Source: a bacterium SCSIO 12844
Lineage (GTDB): Bacteria > Pseudomonadota > Gammaproteobacteria > Francisellales > Francisellaceae
Reading direction: 5' to 3'
Length of the DNA: 64,000 bases
Assembly (NCBI GenBank): GCA_024397935.1
Contig: CP073743.1
Location: forward strand, 1,860,001-1,924,000
Part shown: piece by piece, positions 46,896 to 56,179 of the stretch
Layout of the letters: each line of letters begins with the position of its first letter
Position numbering within the stretch: the first letter of the stretch is position 1
The notes under the pieces: generated by a model
The model's input: only the letters and a program-made list of their open reading frames with translations
What the model was told of the DNA's origin: nothing
The model's database searches: none
Translations under genes and position numbers: made by a program

Positions 46896-47459
46896 ATGAA
46901 ATTTCAACTAAAATCACTTATAACAATGTCAATAATATTACAAGCATCAATTTTATTATCTGGTTGTTTTAGCTCAGGCTCAGGTGATAGTTCTCCTTCA
47001 CCTTCACCTACTGGACCAACAAGTGGTGTTACTTTAGATGAGTTTAATGTAGAAACTAGCTCAGGTGATCCTGTTTATTTGACTTTTAGGAAAGGTAGCA
47101 CATATCAAGTTGTTACTTCAGCTGTACTTGATCAACCACAAAATAATTTAATGATTGATACGACACCACCAAAATTAAATACTATCATAGATTTTAGTGG
47201 CTGTAGTCAGGACTTAGATTTAACAAAAACAAAAAATCTAGTTAATTGCTCTCCAAATGGTAATAACCCTTACTGTATTAAACTGAAACTTGCAGCTGGC
47301 GATATGCCCACAGTTTCTAAGTTCTATATTCGTCCAGATGCACAATCTGGCGATAGCTGTGCAGTTGCTATCTCTGCAAACTATTTTTATCGAAATAAAG
47401 ATGGTTCATATGTTAGTAGTCATAGTATAAATGAATCTGTTTCTTATAATATTAGTTAA
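46896..47459 (+). CDS. Putative lipoprotein
   Basis: This 187-residue protein has a type II signal peptide ending in the lipobox LLSGC (Cys24), followed by a Ser/Pro/Gly-rich linker (SSGSGDSSPSPSP). The mature domain has a few cysteines and beta-like segments (GDPVYLTFRKGSTYQVV) without a recognised family. It is expected to be anchored in the inner or outer membrane. Its ribosome-binding site lies in a perfect hairpin. It ends 8 bp inside the convergent pseudogene. Confidence 0.78.
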   Translation: MKFQLKSLITMSIILQASILLSGCFSSGSGDSSPSPSPTGPTSGVTLDEFNVETSSGDPVYLTFRKGSTYQVVTSAVLDQPQNNLMIDTTPPKLNTIIDFSGCSQDLDLTKTKNLVNCSPNGNNPYCIKLKLAAGDMPTVSKFYIRPDAQSGDSCAVAISANYFYRNKDGSYVSSHSINESVSYNIS

Positions 47460-47931
47460 TTGATACATCAATTATCTCTTTTTGAATATCTGATGCATTA
47501 AATTGTACCCCTACTTTGTTAATGGCTTTAATTTTTTCAATATCTCCTAATTTAAAAACTTCTTTAAAAGCTTTAACACCTTCATTATTCCACACTTTAA
47601 AATCAGATATATCTCGTCTTAATACATAATCTTTCAAAGCAATATCAAATAATTGATCATTCTCTTTATCAATAGCGTACATCAGTAAATTCTATTGTTT
47701 ATTATTTGAAATTAACTGAGCTTTCGTAGATTGATAAGCTATTTCATGATTATTTAGTTTTGCAAATCGAATATACATATACTTTTCAAGACTCAATGCT
47801 TCTGCTATTGTAGGACCTTCATTAAATTTATCTTTCCAATAGATATCTGCTTTAAGCAGATTGTTATAATTACGACAACTATTCATATTGCTAAAGTCAC
47901 TGCAAACCAAACTTGCAGTGAAAATAATAAC
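47452..47931 (-). pseudogene. Gene of unknown function with in-frame stop (ankyrin-like C-part)
   Basis: One minus-strand frame reads from VIIFTASLVCSD (a signal-peptide-like start with no start codon left) to SNNKQ, then TAG near 47692, then NLLMYAIDKENDQLFDIALKD and on to 47452. The frame does not change across the stop. The second half resembles an ankyrin-type helix pair. Read-through or a single base change would give about 155 residues. Probably a decayed exported protein. Confidence 0.55.
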
Positions 47932-48005
47932 TTATAATTTATTTTAAATAAAAAATCACCTAATTAAATAGGTAATTATAATGTTTTATTCTATTTTTAT
48001 ATAAA

Positions 48006-51000
48006 TTAAGCATCATTTTCATTTAAAGTCATCAATGATGCATTACCGCCTGATGCTGTCGTATCAACGCTAACTGTTCTTTCAACTGCTAAGCGGTATA
48101 AATACAATGGACCACCTGCTTTAGGACCTGTTCCTGATAAACCTTCCCCACCAAATGGCTGTACACCAACTACCGCACCAACAATATTACGATTAACATA
48201 AATATTACCTACTCGAATACGCTCTTGGAAATATTTTACGGTTTCATCAATGCGACTATGGATACCAAAGGTTAAGCCATAGCCTGTACTATTAATTTGA
48301 TCAATAACGCCATCTAAATTATCAGCTTCAAACCGAACAATATGTAAAACTGGACCAAATATTTCTCTTTTTAGAGCATTAATATGATCAAGTTCAAATA
48401 CAGTTGGCGTAATAAAAGTACCACTTAATTCACCAGTTTCAACTTCATAGATAAACTTAGCATCTTTCTTCATCTGATCAATATGGTTCTGCAAGTTAGT
48501 CTGCGCTTCTTTATCGATAACAGGGCCAATGTCTGTTTTTAAATTGTTTGGATCTCCAACTGTCAGCTCCTTCATCGCACCTTTTAACATTTCAATAATA
48601 TTATCAGCAACATCAGATTGTAAAAATAAAACACGCAAAGCTGAGCAACGTTGACCAGCGCTATCAAATGATGAATTAATCACATCAGCAACCACTTGCT
48701 CTGGTAATGCAGATGAGTCAACAACCATGGCATTTTGACCACCTGTTTCAGCAATTAACGGTACAATTGCGCCTGGTTTAGATGCTAAGGTCCTTTGAAT
48801 AATATGTGCAACTTCTGTTGAGCCTGTAAAAACAACACCCGCTACTTTTGGATGATCAATTAATTTAGCACCAACTTGTTCACCTGTACCCGGTAATAGT
48901 TGTAAAACTCCCGTTGGAATACCTGCCTTATGAAATAATTTCACTGCTTCATAAGCAATTAATGATGTTTGTTCTGCTGGTTTTGCCAAAACAACATTAC
49001 CTGCTGCTAAGGATGCTGCAACTTGACCTAAGAAAATCGCTAATGGAAAATTCCAAGGGCTAATACATACCACCACACCTCGACCATGAAGACTAATTTG
49101 ATTTAACTCACCCGTTGGTCCTGGTAACGTTTTAGCTTCTGCAAAATGCTCTTTTGCTTGTTGTGCATAATAACGACAAAAGTCAATTGCTTCTCTTACT
49201 TCTGCTATCGCATTAGATAATGTTTTACCTGCCTCATTAATCGCAATTGCCATTAATTCAGGTGCATGCTCTTCAAGTAAGTCAGCCATTTTTTCTAAAT
49301 ATTCAGCTCGTTGATGAGCCGAAGTTAAGCGCCAATTCTCAAATGCCTTTAATGCACAATCAAATGCAATATCTGTTTGATCAGAAGTTGCATACAATAC
49401 TTTACCCACTAACTGACCAGTAGATGGCGAAATTATATCAACTGCTCGATCTTTACCATTGACTAATTCAATACCCTCAATGATAGGCTTTGCAAAATAT
49501 TCATTCTTAGCAAATGTATCTTTCATTTGTTGTGATAACTTTTCTAATGTCGCAACATCATTGATATTGTAACCTTGTGAGTTCATACGTTCTTCTCCAT
49601 AAATAAATCTAGGTAATGCAATTTGACTATGCGGCTTAAATTCAAATCGTTTGGCTTTTTCTATTGGGTCTTCAACTAGTTGCTCAATTGGCACTTTCTC
49701 ATCAACAATACGATTAACAAATGAACTATTCGCACCATTTTCTAATAACCTACGAACTAAATAAGGTAATAAATGCTCATGCGTACCAACAGGCGCATAA
49801 ATACGACATGGAATATTAAAATTATCTTCACCAACAACATGATCATAAAGTGCAGTTCCCATACCATGTAAACACTGAAACTCAAAATCACGGTAATCGC
49901 CTGCTAGCTCTAAAATAGTTGCAACACTAAGTGCATTATGTGTTGCAAACTGCGGGTAGATATAATCTGTATTTTCTAAAATTTTCTTAGCACATGCTTG
50001 ATAAGAAACATCAGTATAGCATTTACGACTAAATACTGGATAACCACCTAAACCTTCTTCTTGAGCATGTTTAATTTCAGCATCCCAATAGGCGCCTTTA
50101 ACTAAACGAATCATAAATCGATGATTGGTGCGCTGTGCTAAATCAACCAAATAATCCAAAACAAAGCTTGCTCGCTTTTGATAGGCTTGAACTACAATAC
50201 CGATACCTTGATATCCATGTAATGACCGTTCAGTTGCCAAACGATCTATTAATTCTAATGATAACTCTAAGCGTTCAGTTTCCTCAGCATCAATATTTAA
50301 ACCAATATTATATGATTTAGCTAATTCCATTAATTGAAGTAATTTAGGGTATAGCTCTTTATGTATACGATCAGACTGAGCAACTTCATAGCGAGGATGT
50401 AACGCAGATAATTTAACTGAAATACCTGCATTATTTTTGATACTACCTAATTGTGCTGATTCAGATTTTCCAATGGCATTAATTGCATCAGTATATTCTT
50501 TAAAATAAAATTCAGCATCACCCATAGTCCTAGCTGCTTCACCTAACATATCATAAGAATAACGATAACCTTGCTTTTCATATTGACGCGCTCTTTTTAA
50601 TGCAGCATTAATCGTCTCACCCATAACATACTGCTTACCTAATACTTTCATTGCATGCTTAACTGCACTACGAACGACTGGCCGCGAACGCTTAGATAGA
50701 AAGCTCTTTAATGTATTAGAAAAATGTTCTGTATTCTCACGATCTTTATGAATGAGTCTACCAGTAAGCATTAAACTCCATGTTGCTGCATTCACAAATA
50801 ATGATTCACTTTTACCTAAGTGTTCATTCCAATTTGCTGCGGTTAATTTATCACGAATTAGCTTATCTGCTGTAATTGTATCTGGGATACGTAATAATGA
50901 CTCAGCCAAACACATCAAGACAATACCTTCTGATGAAGATAAATCATATTGCATCATAAATGCATCAAGGCCACTTTTACTTAATCTCTCTCTTCTAACT

Positions 51001-51173
51001 TGAGCAACTAATTCACTAGCAATTGATTGAACTTTTTCTATTTGACCTTCTTGTAATTGTGCTTGGTTTGCCAAAGACTTTACGATTGTCTCTTCATCAA
51101 TCGCCCAATAATCACTAATCGTTAGCATTAATGGATTCTTGCGGTAAGTTAAAGATAATTCACTTAATCTCAT
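48006..51173 (-). CDS. putA: Bifunctional proline dehydrogenase / pyrroline-5-carboxylate dehydrogenase
   Basis: This 1055-residue enzyme oxidises proline to glutamate. The FAD-dependent barrel covers about residues 150-470 (FMIRLVKGAYWDAEIKHAQE, ATHNALSV). The aldehyde dehydrogenase domain (about 540-1030) has the Glu in PLIAETGGQNAM and the catalytic Cys in SAGQRCSALRVLF. It lacks the N-terminal ribbon-helix-helix DNA-binding domain of the E. coli trifunctional PutA (about 1320 residues), so it cannot repress its own gene in the same way. Its ATG overlaps the stop of the upstream MFS gene (TAATG). Confidence 0.95.
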   Translation of the reverse strand: MRLSELSLTYRKNPLMLTISDYWAIDEETIVKSLANQAQLQEGQIEKVQSIASELVAQVRRERLSKSGLDAFMMQYDLSSSEGIVLMCLAESLLRIPDTITADKLIRDKLTAANWNEHLGKSESLFVNAATWSLMLTGRLIHKDRENTEHFSNTLKSFLSKRSRPVVRSAVKHAMKVLGKQYVMGETINAALKRARQYEKQGYRYSYDMLGEAARTMGDAEFYFKEYTDAINAIGKSESAQLGSIKNNAGISVKLSALHPRYEVAQSDRIHKELYPKLLQLMELAKSYNIGLNIDAEETERLELSLELIDRLATERSLHGYQGIGIVVQAYQKRASFVLDYLVDLAQRTNHRFMIRLVKGAYWDAEIKHAQEEGLGGYPVFSRKCYTDVSYQACAKKILENTDYIYPQFATHNALSVATILELAGDYRDFEFQCLHGMGTALYDHVVGEDNFNIPCRIYAPVGTHEHLLPYLVRRLLENGANSSFVNRIVDEKVPIEQLVEDPIEKAKRFEFKPHSQIALPRFIYGEERMNSQGYNINDVATLEKLSQQMKDTFAKNEYFAKPIIEGIELVNGKDRAVDIISPSTGQLVGKVLYATSDQTDIAFDCALKAFENWRLTSAHQRAEYLEKMADLLEEHAPELMAIAINEAGKTLSNAIAEVREAIDFCRYYAQQAKEHFAEAKTLPGPTGELNQISLHGRGVVVCISPWNFPLAIFLGQVAASLAAGNVVLAKPAEQTSLIAYEAVKLFHKAGIPTGVLQLLPGTGEQVGAKLIDHPKVAGVVFTGSTEVAHIIQRTLASKPGAIVPLIAETGGQNAMVVDSSALPEQVVADVINSSFDSAGQRCSALRVLFLQSDVADNIIEMLKGAMKELTVGDPNNLKTDIGPVIDKEAQTNLQNHIDQMKKDAKFIYEVETGELSGTFITPTVFELDHINALKREIFGPVLHIVRFEADNLDGVIDQINSTGYGLTFGIHSRIDETVKYFQERIRVGNIYVNRNIVGAVVGVQPFGGEGLSGTGPKAGGPLYLYRLAVERTVSVDTTASGGNASLMTLNENDA

Positions 51174-52408
51174 TAAACGCCCCCTTTGTTTGTAATCGAG
51201 TTATTCTCAACATCAATATTTACCTTCATTAATTTAATAAATGTCACTAAACCTAAAACACTAGAAAGTGTAAAAATAATACCAAGTAATTGTACAGCAT
51301 CAAGTGGAATTTGGGTAATAATAGATGAAATTATACCTGCAGTTAACATTTGAAGTGCACCGGTTAATGCACCAACCGCACCTAAACGTTTGGCAAAAGG
51401 TAAAATTGCAGCTGCACCACAGGATGGAAAAACAATACCTGCAGCAAAATTAAACATCATCACTGAGAATAGTACAGAAATTACGGTAATATGATTAAAT
51501 AACATAAATAGTATTAAACTAATTGCTGCAACTAAACCAAAAGCAATGCCAACACCTATATTTACTTCTAAATTAAAGCGTTTTAATAATCGTGGATTAG
51601 CTAGCATACCTAAAATTAAAAAAGCATCACCTAACGCAAATGTCCAGCTAAACTGTGTCATTGTTAAGCCTAATGTTTTTTGAAATAAGAATGAACTTAA
51701 AGCCAAATAACATAAAATTGATGCCATAAACAATGAAGAGATAAATACATTAATCGAAAAGTATGGCTTTGAAATAATGCTAAGGTAGGTTTTATAAGTC
51801 AACTTAGCTGATAGCCGATTTTTACGATTTAATAATGTCTCTGTTAGAACAAAATGCGCTAATAATAAACCAATTATATTTAGTATAATTAAAAAAACAA
51901 AATTACTCCGCCAACCAAAATGTAATGCTAGATACGCACCAAATAATGGCGCCATTACAGGAGCGATTAAAATCATTGAACCCATATAGGATGAAACCGT
52001 AACATATAATGTATTATGCTTAATTAAATCTCTTAAAATTGCTCGGCTAATTGACATGGGAGCTGCCATCCCAATCGCTTCAATGGCACGCCCAATAAAC
52101 AATTGATAAATTGAGAAACTAAAGACAGTAATAATACTACCGATTAAAGCAATATATAAGCCACATAATACAATAAATTTACGCCCAAATTTTTCAGATA
52201 ATGGTCCAAAAAATAATTGTCCCAAAGCAAACAATAAAAAATAAAACGGAATGCTGAACTCTAATGATGGCTTTGATGTTTCTAAATCAACAACCAAAGA
52301 CGGCATTGATGGAATAAATATATCTGAAATAAATATAGCTGTCATAGAGATAAAAATTACAATCAGTACAGTCTGTAGCTGATGCTTGGATAATTTACCA
52401 TCTGCCAT
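51173..52408 (-). CDS. MFS transporter (Bcr/CflA-like) coupled to putA
   Basis: This 411-residue inner-membrane protein starts at ATG 52408, with GGG about 8 bases upstream; a TTG at 52429 would add seven residues. It has about 12 hydrophobic segments. IPSMPSLVVDLETSKPSLEF and the loop GPLSEKFGRKFIVLCG match drug:H+ antiporters of the Bcr/CflA type. The stop overlaps the putA start by one base, so the two proteins are made together. This hints at a role in amino-acid traffic linked to proline breakdown, although the family usually exports drugs. Confidence 0.85.
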   Translation of the reverse strand: MADGKLSKHQLQTVLIVIFISMTAIFISDIFIPSMPSLVVDLETSKPSLEFSIPFYFLLFALGQLFFGPLSEKFGRKFIVLCGLYIALIGSIITVFSFSIYQLFIGRAIEAIGMAAPMSISRAILRDLIKHNTLYVTVSSYMGSMILIAPVMAPLFGAYLALHFGWRSNFVFLIILNIIGLLLAHFVLTETLLNRKNRLSAKLTYKTYLSIISKPYFSINVFISSLFMASILCYLALSSFLFQKTLGLTMTQFSWTFALGDAFLILGMLANPRLLKRFNLEVNIGVGIAFGLVAAISLILFMLFNHITVISVLFSVMMFNFAAGIVFPSCGAAAILPFAKRLGAVGALTGALQMLTAGIISSIITQIPLDAVQLLGIIFTLSSVLGLVTFIKLMKVNIDVENNSITNKGGV

Positions 52409-52548
52409 ATTCAATACCCTATCTATCAATATGTTAAATAACTATAAATGCATCTTTTTTGAGTCAGTTACAACCGAATGCCACCCCTATGATCATAGCA
52501 CTTGATATCCTATAAAATCAGTCTTTTATATTCTTAATTTTTAGTGAT

Positions 52549-52590
52549 TAAGCGATTAGACGCTTTAAGACTTTAAGATGCTTTAGATGA
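52549..52590. repeat. Small palindrome and CTTTAAGA direct repeats upstream of the MFS-putA operon
   Basis: AAGCG-ATTAGA-CGCTT (around 52550-52565) is followed by CTTTAAGA at 52563-52570 and 52571-52578 and CTTTAGAT at 52581-52588. The region separates nudC from the MFS gene (both minus strand). It could be an operator for the operon; no T-run makes it a terminator. Confidence 0.25.
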
Positions 52591-52636
52591 GTATATTCTA
52601 TATTGATATTACAGTCATTAAAAATAAATTTATTTA

Positions 52637-53458
52637 TTAATTAATACGGTTTAAGTACGATGAAATTAAATGATGGGCTATAGCAATTTTCGCTGGCAAT
52701 TCAGGCAAATTATCAATATCAAACCACTGAGCATCTTCAATTTCTTTAGGGTCAATATTAATTTCACCAGAGTCATATTCTGCACTAAAGCCAACCATTA
52801 ATGATGAACTAAATGGCCAAGGTTGTGATGTTTGATATTGAATGTTTTTAACCTTTATTCCAACTTCTTCAAATACTTCTCGTTCAACTGCTTGTTCTAA
52901 TGTTTCACCTGGTTCAACATAACCTGCAACTAAACTATAACGTCCTTTAGTAAAATAATGAGATCGTGCTAATAAAATCTGATTATCTCTTTTGATTAAT
53001 ACAATAATTGAAGGTGAAATTTGAGTATAAACCACATGGCCACACTGATGACAAATACGTGCCTGCTCATCTTCTTTATCTTCCATTTTATGACCACAAG
53101 CACCACAGTTACGATTGACTTTATGCCAGAAAGATAAATGTGATGCATAACTCGCTGCCTGAAAAACAGCGACATCAATTAACTCAAAGACAAATCGTAA
53201 ATCAATATAATCATAAGTATCAAATGGTTTATTAGGATAACAAATGTAACAAGTTCGCTCATTAATTTTACCAAAAGCATAAAAACTTGCCTGTGATAGC
53301 TCATCTTTCACTTGTTTATATGTGATTGGTTTAAACTCATCTAAGGCCATTCTTCTTTTATGGTCATAGATAAATAAATAGTCATCATCATTTGGTTGAA
53401 TGCTGGCAGATAATGGGCTACGTTCAAATGCTGTTTTAGTTGTAAAAATCTCCATCAT
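52637..53458 (-). CDS. nudC: NAD(H) pyrophosphatase / RNA deNADding hydrolase
   Basis: This 273-residue Nudix enzyme cleaves NADH or NAD-capped RNA. A four-Cys zinc ribbon (CGACGHKM and CHQCGHVVY) precedes the Nudix box GYVEPGETLEQAVEREVFEE. The NudC-specific SQPWPFSSSLM follows. The start is taken as ATG 53458; a GTG at 53464 overlapping the waaC stop is also possible. It forms an operon with waaC. Confidence 0.93.
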   Translation of the reverse strand: MMEIFTTKTAFERSPLSASIQPNDDDYLFIYDHKRRMALDEFKPITYKQVKDELSQASFYAFGKINERTCYICYPNKPFDTYDYIDLRFVFELIDVAVFQAASYASHLSFWHKVNRNCGACGHKMEDKEDEQARICHQCGHVVYTQISPSIIVLIKRDNQILLARSHYFTKGRYSLVAGYVEPGETLEQAVEREVFEEVGIKVKNIQYQTSQPWPFSSSLMVGFSAEYDSGEINIDPKEIEDAQWFDIDNLPELPAKIAIAHHLISSYLNRIN

Positions 53459-53460
53459 AA

Positions 53461-54483
53461 TCACACTAACTCCAATAAGGCATTAAGAACTAGAGTCGGT
53501 GGTATTGTTTCATAACAAGGTGGATAAATAACATGATCCTTTTGATCATATTGACACTGTCGCTTTAGGCAAGGTGCACAATGATAGTGTGCTTTAAGAT
53601 GCAGTTGATTTTTGCCTTTTGTTGAAGTTAATGATGGATTCGTAGAACCATATATTGAAACGGTTGGCACTTCAATTGCTGCAGCTAAATGTGCTAGCCC
53701 TGTATCAACCGATACAACTGCTGATAATGATGAGAAATACTCTGCTAATTGTGTTATCGACATTTTAGGCAATAAACTAACATGCGAAAAGCCTAATTGA
53801 ATGGCTTGTGCTCTTTCTTTTTCTTTTTCATTACCCCAAGGTAGAACAATCTTATAATTTTCTTTAGCCAACAATTCTGCTAACTGGCGCCAGTAGTCAG
53901 CTGGCCAATGCTTACTCTGCCATGTCGTTGCATGAAGGAAACAAACCGTTTTATTTTGTTTTGTTTTATCCCAACAATAAGATAAACCATAATCAATAGT
54001 AGCTTGATCCGTTTTATAATCAAGTGAATGGGCAAATAACTGTTTAACACGATCAATTGCATGTTGACCTTTTTTAACATCATATGCTTTTTTATAAAAT
54101 AATGGAGCAATCCAACCTTCTCTTGCACTTTTACGATCTAAGCCAACGACATTACCTTTAGCAAATTTAGTAATCATTGCGCTTTTAAATAAGCCTTGTG
54201 CATCGATGACTAAATCATAATCTTCTTTTTTTAACGCTTTTAAAAAAGCTTGAACTTCTTTATTTTTAAAATGCTTTAACCAACTTTTACGCCAACGTCT
54301 AATTGCAACTGGGATAACACGATCAACTGCTGGGTGTAATTTGGGAATTTCTTGCAATGATTCTTCTACAACCCAATCAAAAATAATATCTGAATGATAT
54401 TTTTTAGCTTCAGTAATTGCAGGTAATGTATGAATGACATCACCTAAAGAAGAAGTTTTAACGATTAATACACGTTTTGGCAT
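53461..54483 (-). CDS. waaC: Lipopolysaccharide heptosyltransferase I
   Basis: This 340-residue GT9-family glycosyltransferase adds the first heptose to Kdo in the LPS inner core at the cytoplasmic face of the inner membrane. It starts with MPKRVLIVKTSSLGDVIHTL and has DYDLVIDAQGLFKSA and VSVDTGLAHLAAA (the nucleotide-sugar site). A longer frame to 54537 would run into the tRNA gene, so ATG 54483 is the start. It overlaps or abuts nudC and lies 26 bp downstream of tRNA-Pro. Confidence 0.92.
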   Translation of the reverse strand: MPKRVLIVKTSSLGDVIHTLPAITEAKKYHSDIIFDWVVEESLQEIPKLHPAVDRVIPVAIRRWRKSWLKHFKNKEVQAFLKALKKEDYDLVIDAQGLFKSAMITKFAKGNVVGLDRKSAREGWIAPLFYKKAYDVKKGQHAIDRVKQLFAHSLDYKTDQATIDYGLSYCWDKTKQNKTVCFLHATTWQSKHWPADYWRQLAELLAKENYKIVLPWGNEKEKERAQAIQLGFSHVSLLPKMSITQLAEYFSSLSAVVSVDTGLAHLAAAIEVPTVSIYGSTNPSLTSTKGKNQLHLKAHYHCAPCLKRQCQYDQKDHVIYPPCYETIPPTLVLNALLELV

Positions 54484-54509
54484 AGTTAATACCACTATTA
54501 TTATTTTGA

Positions 54510-54586
54510 TGGTCGGGACGGCGGGATTTGAACCCACGACCCCTAGCGCCCCATGCTAGTACGCTACCAGGCTGCGCCACGCCCCG
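54510..54586 (-). tRNA. tRNA-Pro(GGG)
   Basis: A 77-nt cloverleaf including an encoded CCA. The acceptor CGGGGCG pairs with CGTCCCG, with one G-T pair. The anticodon stem CTAGC/GCTAG encloses the loop ATGGGGC with anticodon GGG. The T arm carries GGGTTCAAATCCC. C1-G72 and G37 fit proline tRNA. It is the only RNA gene I find in the window. Confidence 0.96.
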
Positions 54587-54836
54587 AACTTTCGCTCAAT
54601 CTTACCAGAATTATAGTTAAAAACAAGGAGAAGGGTTATGTTTTATACCTTATAAAACAACTAATACATAAAATTTAAACAATTTTATCTTTATAGAAAG
54701 TAGAGTCTTAGTTTCTGATTTATAAATTATATTTTAATTTCAACATATAAATATAGATTATTTGTGCATTTTTCGATCAAAGCATCAACAATACAATGCC
54801 TAAATTAAACATTTAAAATTATATTAAGAGTTAATT

Positions 54837-55571
54837 ATGGGTTTATTTGATCAAGCAAACACTATCAAAAACGGTAAATTCTACAGACAATTTTCTCAAG
54901 CTTATGGCAGTAAAGACCTAGAAACTTATTTTAGTGGCTCAAAGGTTGCACAAAGTGGTATTTGTTCTGGTTCAGGATTACTTTGGATTAGGCATTATCT
55001 TACAAATGCAAAACCATACAGCAACGAACAAATGCTAAAAGATCAAGGTGATATTTTAACCGCGCAAAAAGCTGTTCGTGTCAGAGATCAATCACTGAGA
55101 AACCTTCTAATTGAATGCGGTATGAAGCCAAGAGCCAATCATTTGAATAACTATAAATTTAAAGCAGATGAAGCTAGAGGTGTTGCAGATTTGATTTGTT
55201 CTTCAGAAGGTATTAACACCATAAGCTATCATCACCCTAAATTTGGTAATCATGTGGTAACTTGCTTTGTTGATAAAGAAAATAAACAACTCTATTTTTC
55301 AGATGTACATAAAGGTGATGTTACTTTACCCTACCCTGCAAGTATTGATTGGTTAACTAAATATTTTGAAATTTTTCACAAAAGCTGTGGCGAGATTACA
55401 GTTACTCACTTTGAGTCCAAATGGAATGAAAAAGCCTATCAAAAAACACTTGCCTCATTAACAGAGGACGCAAAGCTATATGATAAACCAAAGCCAAGTG
55501 AAGAAACTCCGCTTATATTCCATGAAATTATACATAGTTCAGATAAAACTACAGAAGCTACACTAAGTTAA
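54837..55571 (+). CDS. YopT-like (C58 family) cysteine protease candidate
   Basis: This 244-residue soluble protein has no signal peptide. QSGIC43SGSGLLWIRHYL, FGNH139VVTCF and LYFSD156VHKGD match the Cys-His-Asp layout of YopT/AvrPphB proteases (G-[IV]-C-x-x-L-x-x-x-W, G-x-H-x-[VA], F-D-x-x-x-G). The His-to-Asp spacing is 17 residues, near the 15-16 of those enzymes. YopT-type proteases are injected effectors that cut prenylated Rho GTPases or kinases in the host. The last 45 residues are charged and without a fold call. AAGAG precedes the ATG. It is monocistronic, with 250 bp of A/T-rich DNA after the tRNA containing nothing else evident. Confidence 0.65.
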   Translation: MGLFDQANTIKNGKFYRQFSQAYGSKDLETYFSGSKVAQSGICSGSGLLWIRHYLTNAKPYSNEQMLKDQGDILTAQKAVRVRDQSLRNLLIECGMKPRANHLNNYKFKADEARGVADLICSSEGINTISYHHPKFGNHVVTCFVDKENKQLYFSDVHKGDVTLPYPASIDWLTKYFEIFHKSCGEITVTHFESKWNEKAYQKTLASLTEDAKLYDKPKPSEETPLIFHEIIHSSDKTTEATLS

Positions 55572-55662
55572 TATATTATAGCTTCATAACTTTCCTCATT
55601 CATCAAATTCTTAATCAGTGGTATACTTCAATTACTAATGATCATAAAATTAACATTAAATA

Positions 55663-56055
55663 ATGACTGAAGAAACTAAACAATCAATAAGGCTTGATAA
55701 ATGGCTTTGGGCTGCACGTTTTTTTAAAACAAGAAGTATTGCAAGAAATGCAGTTGAAGGTGGTAAAATTCACTACAATGGTCAGCGCAGTAAGCCTAGT
55801 AAAGTCGTCTGCATTAATGATAAGTTAACCATACGCCAAGGTTCAGTTGAAAAAACTGTTATTATCAAAGCACTATCCGATAAACGTGGGCCTTTTTCTG
55901 TTGCATCAAAACTCTATGAAGAAACCCAAGAAAGTATACAAAATCGTGAAAAACAAAGTGCCATGAATAAAGCAATGAAAGAATCTCGTGCACCAGATAA
56001 AAAACCAACCAAAAAACAACGCCGCCAGTTACTAGACTTGAAAAATCAATCCTAG
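55663..56055 (+). CDS. hslR: Heat-shock protein 15 (S4-domain RNA-binding)
   Basis: This 130-residue protein begins with the S4 domain IRLDKWLWAARFFKTRSIAR, then GGKIHYNGQRSKPSK. The basic tail (KKPTKKQRRQLLDL) is typical. Hsp15 binds stalled 50S subunits carrying nascent chains and recycles them. It lies 92 bp after the protease candidate and upstream of adk on the same strand. Confidence 0.92.
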   Translation: MTEETKQSIRLDKWLWAARFFKTRSIARNAVEGGKIHYNGQRSKPSKVVCINDKLTIRQGSVEKTVIIKALSDKRGPFSVASKLYEETQESIQNREKQSAMNKAMKESRAPDKKPTKKQRRQLLDLKNQS

Positions 56056-56094
56056 TTTATGTTGCAACACACAATAGCAAAATAAGATTAGTAT

Positions 56095-56123
56095 TTGTAA
56101 CCCTTACTAAAACTAGGCATAAT
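56095..56123 (+). promoter_or_regulatory. Candidate sigma-70 promoter for adk
   Basis: TTGTAA (56095-56100), a 17-bp spacer, then CATAAT (56118-56123). This gives a leader of about 50 nt before the adk ATG at 56180. Confidence 0.4.
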
Positions 56124-56179
56124 ACTATTCGATTTACTAAAATTATAAATAAAAATTTAAGCATAAAGTGAGGAATTCA

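Noticed and set aside
52549-52566. Terminator for nudC
   Set aside because: The small palindrome is not followed by a T-run on the minus strand.
54484-54537. Longer N-terminus for waaC
   Set aside because: The extension would be read from the tRNA-Pro gene; ATG 54483 gives the normal heptosyltransferase start.
54837-54857. N-myristoylation signal (Gly2) on the C58 candidate
   Set aside because: MGLFDQ lacks the Ser/Thr usually needed at position 6, so there is no firm support.
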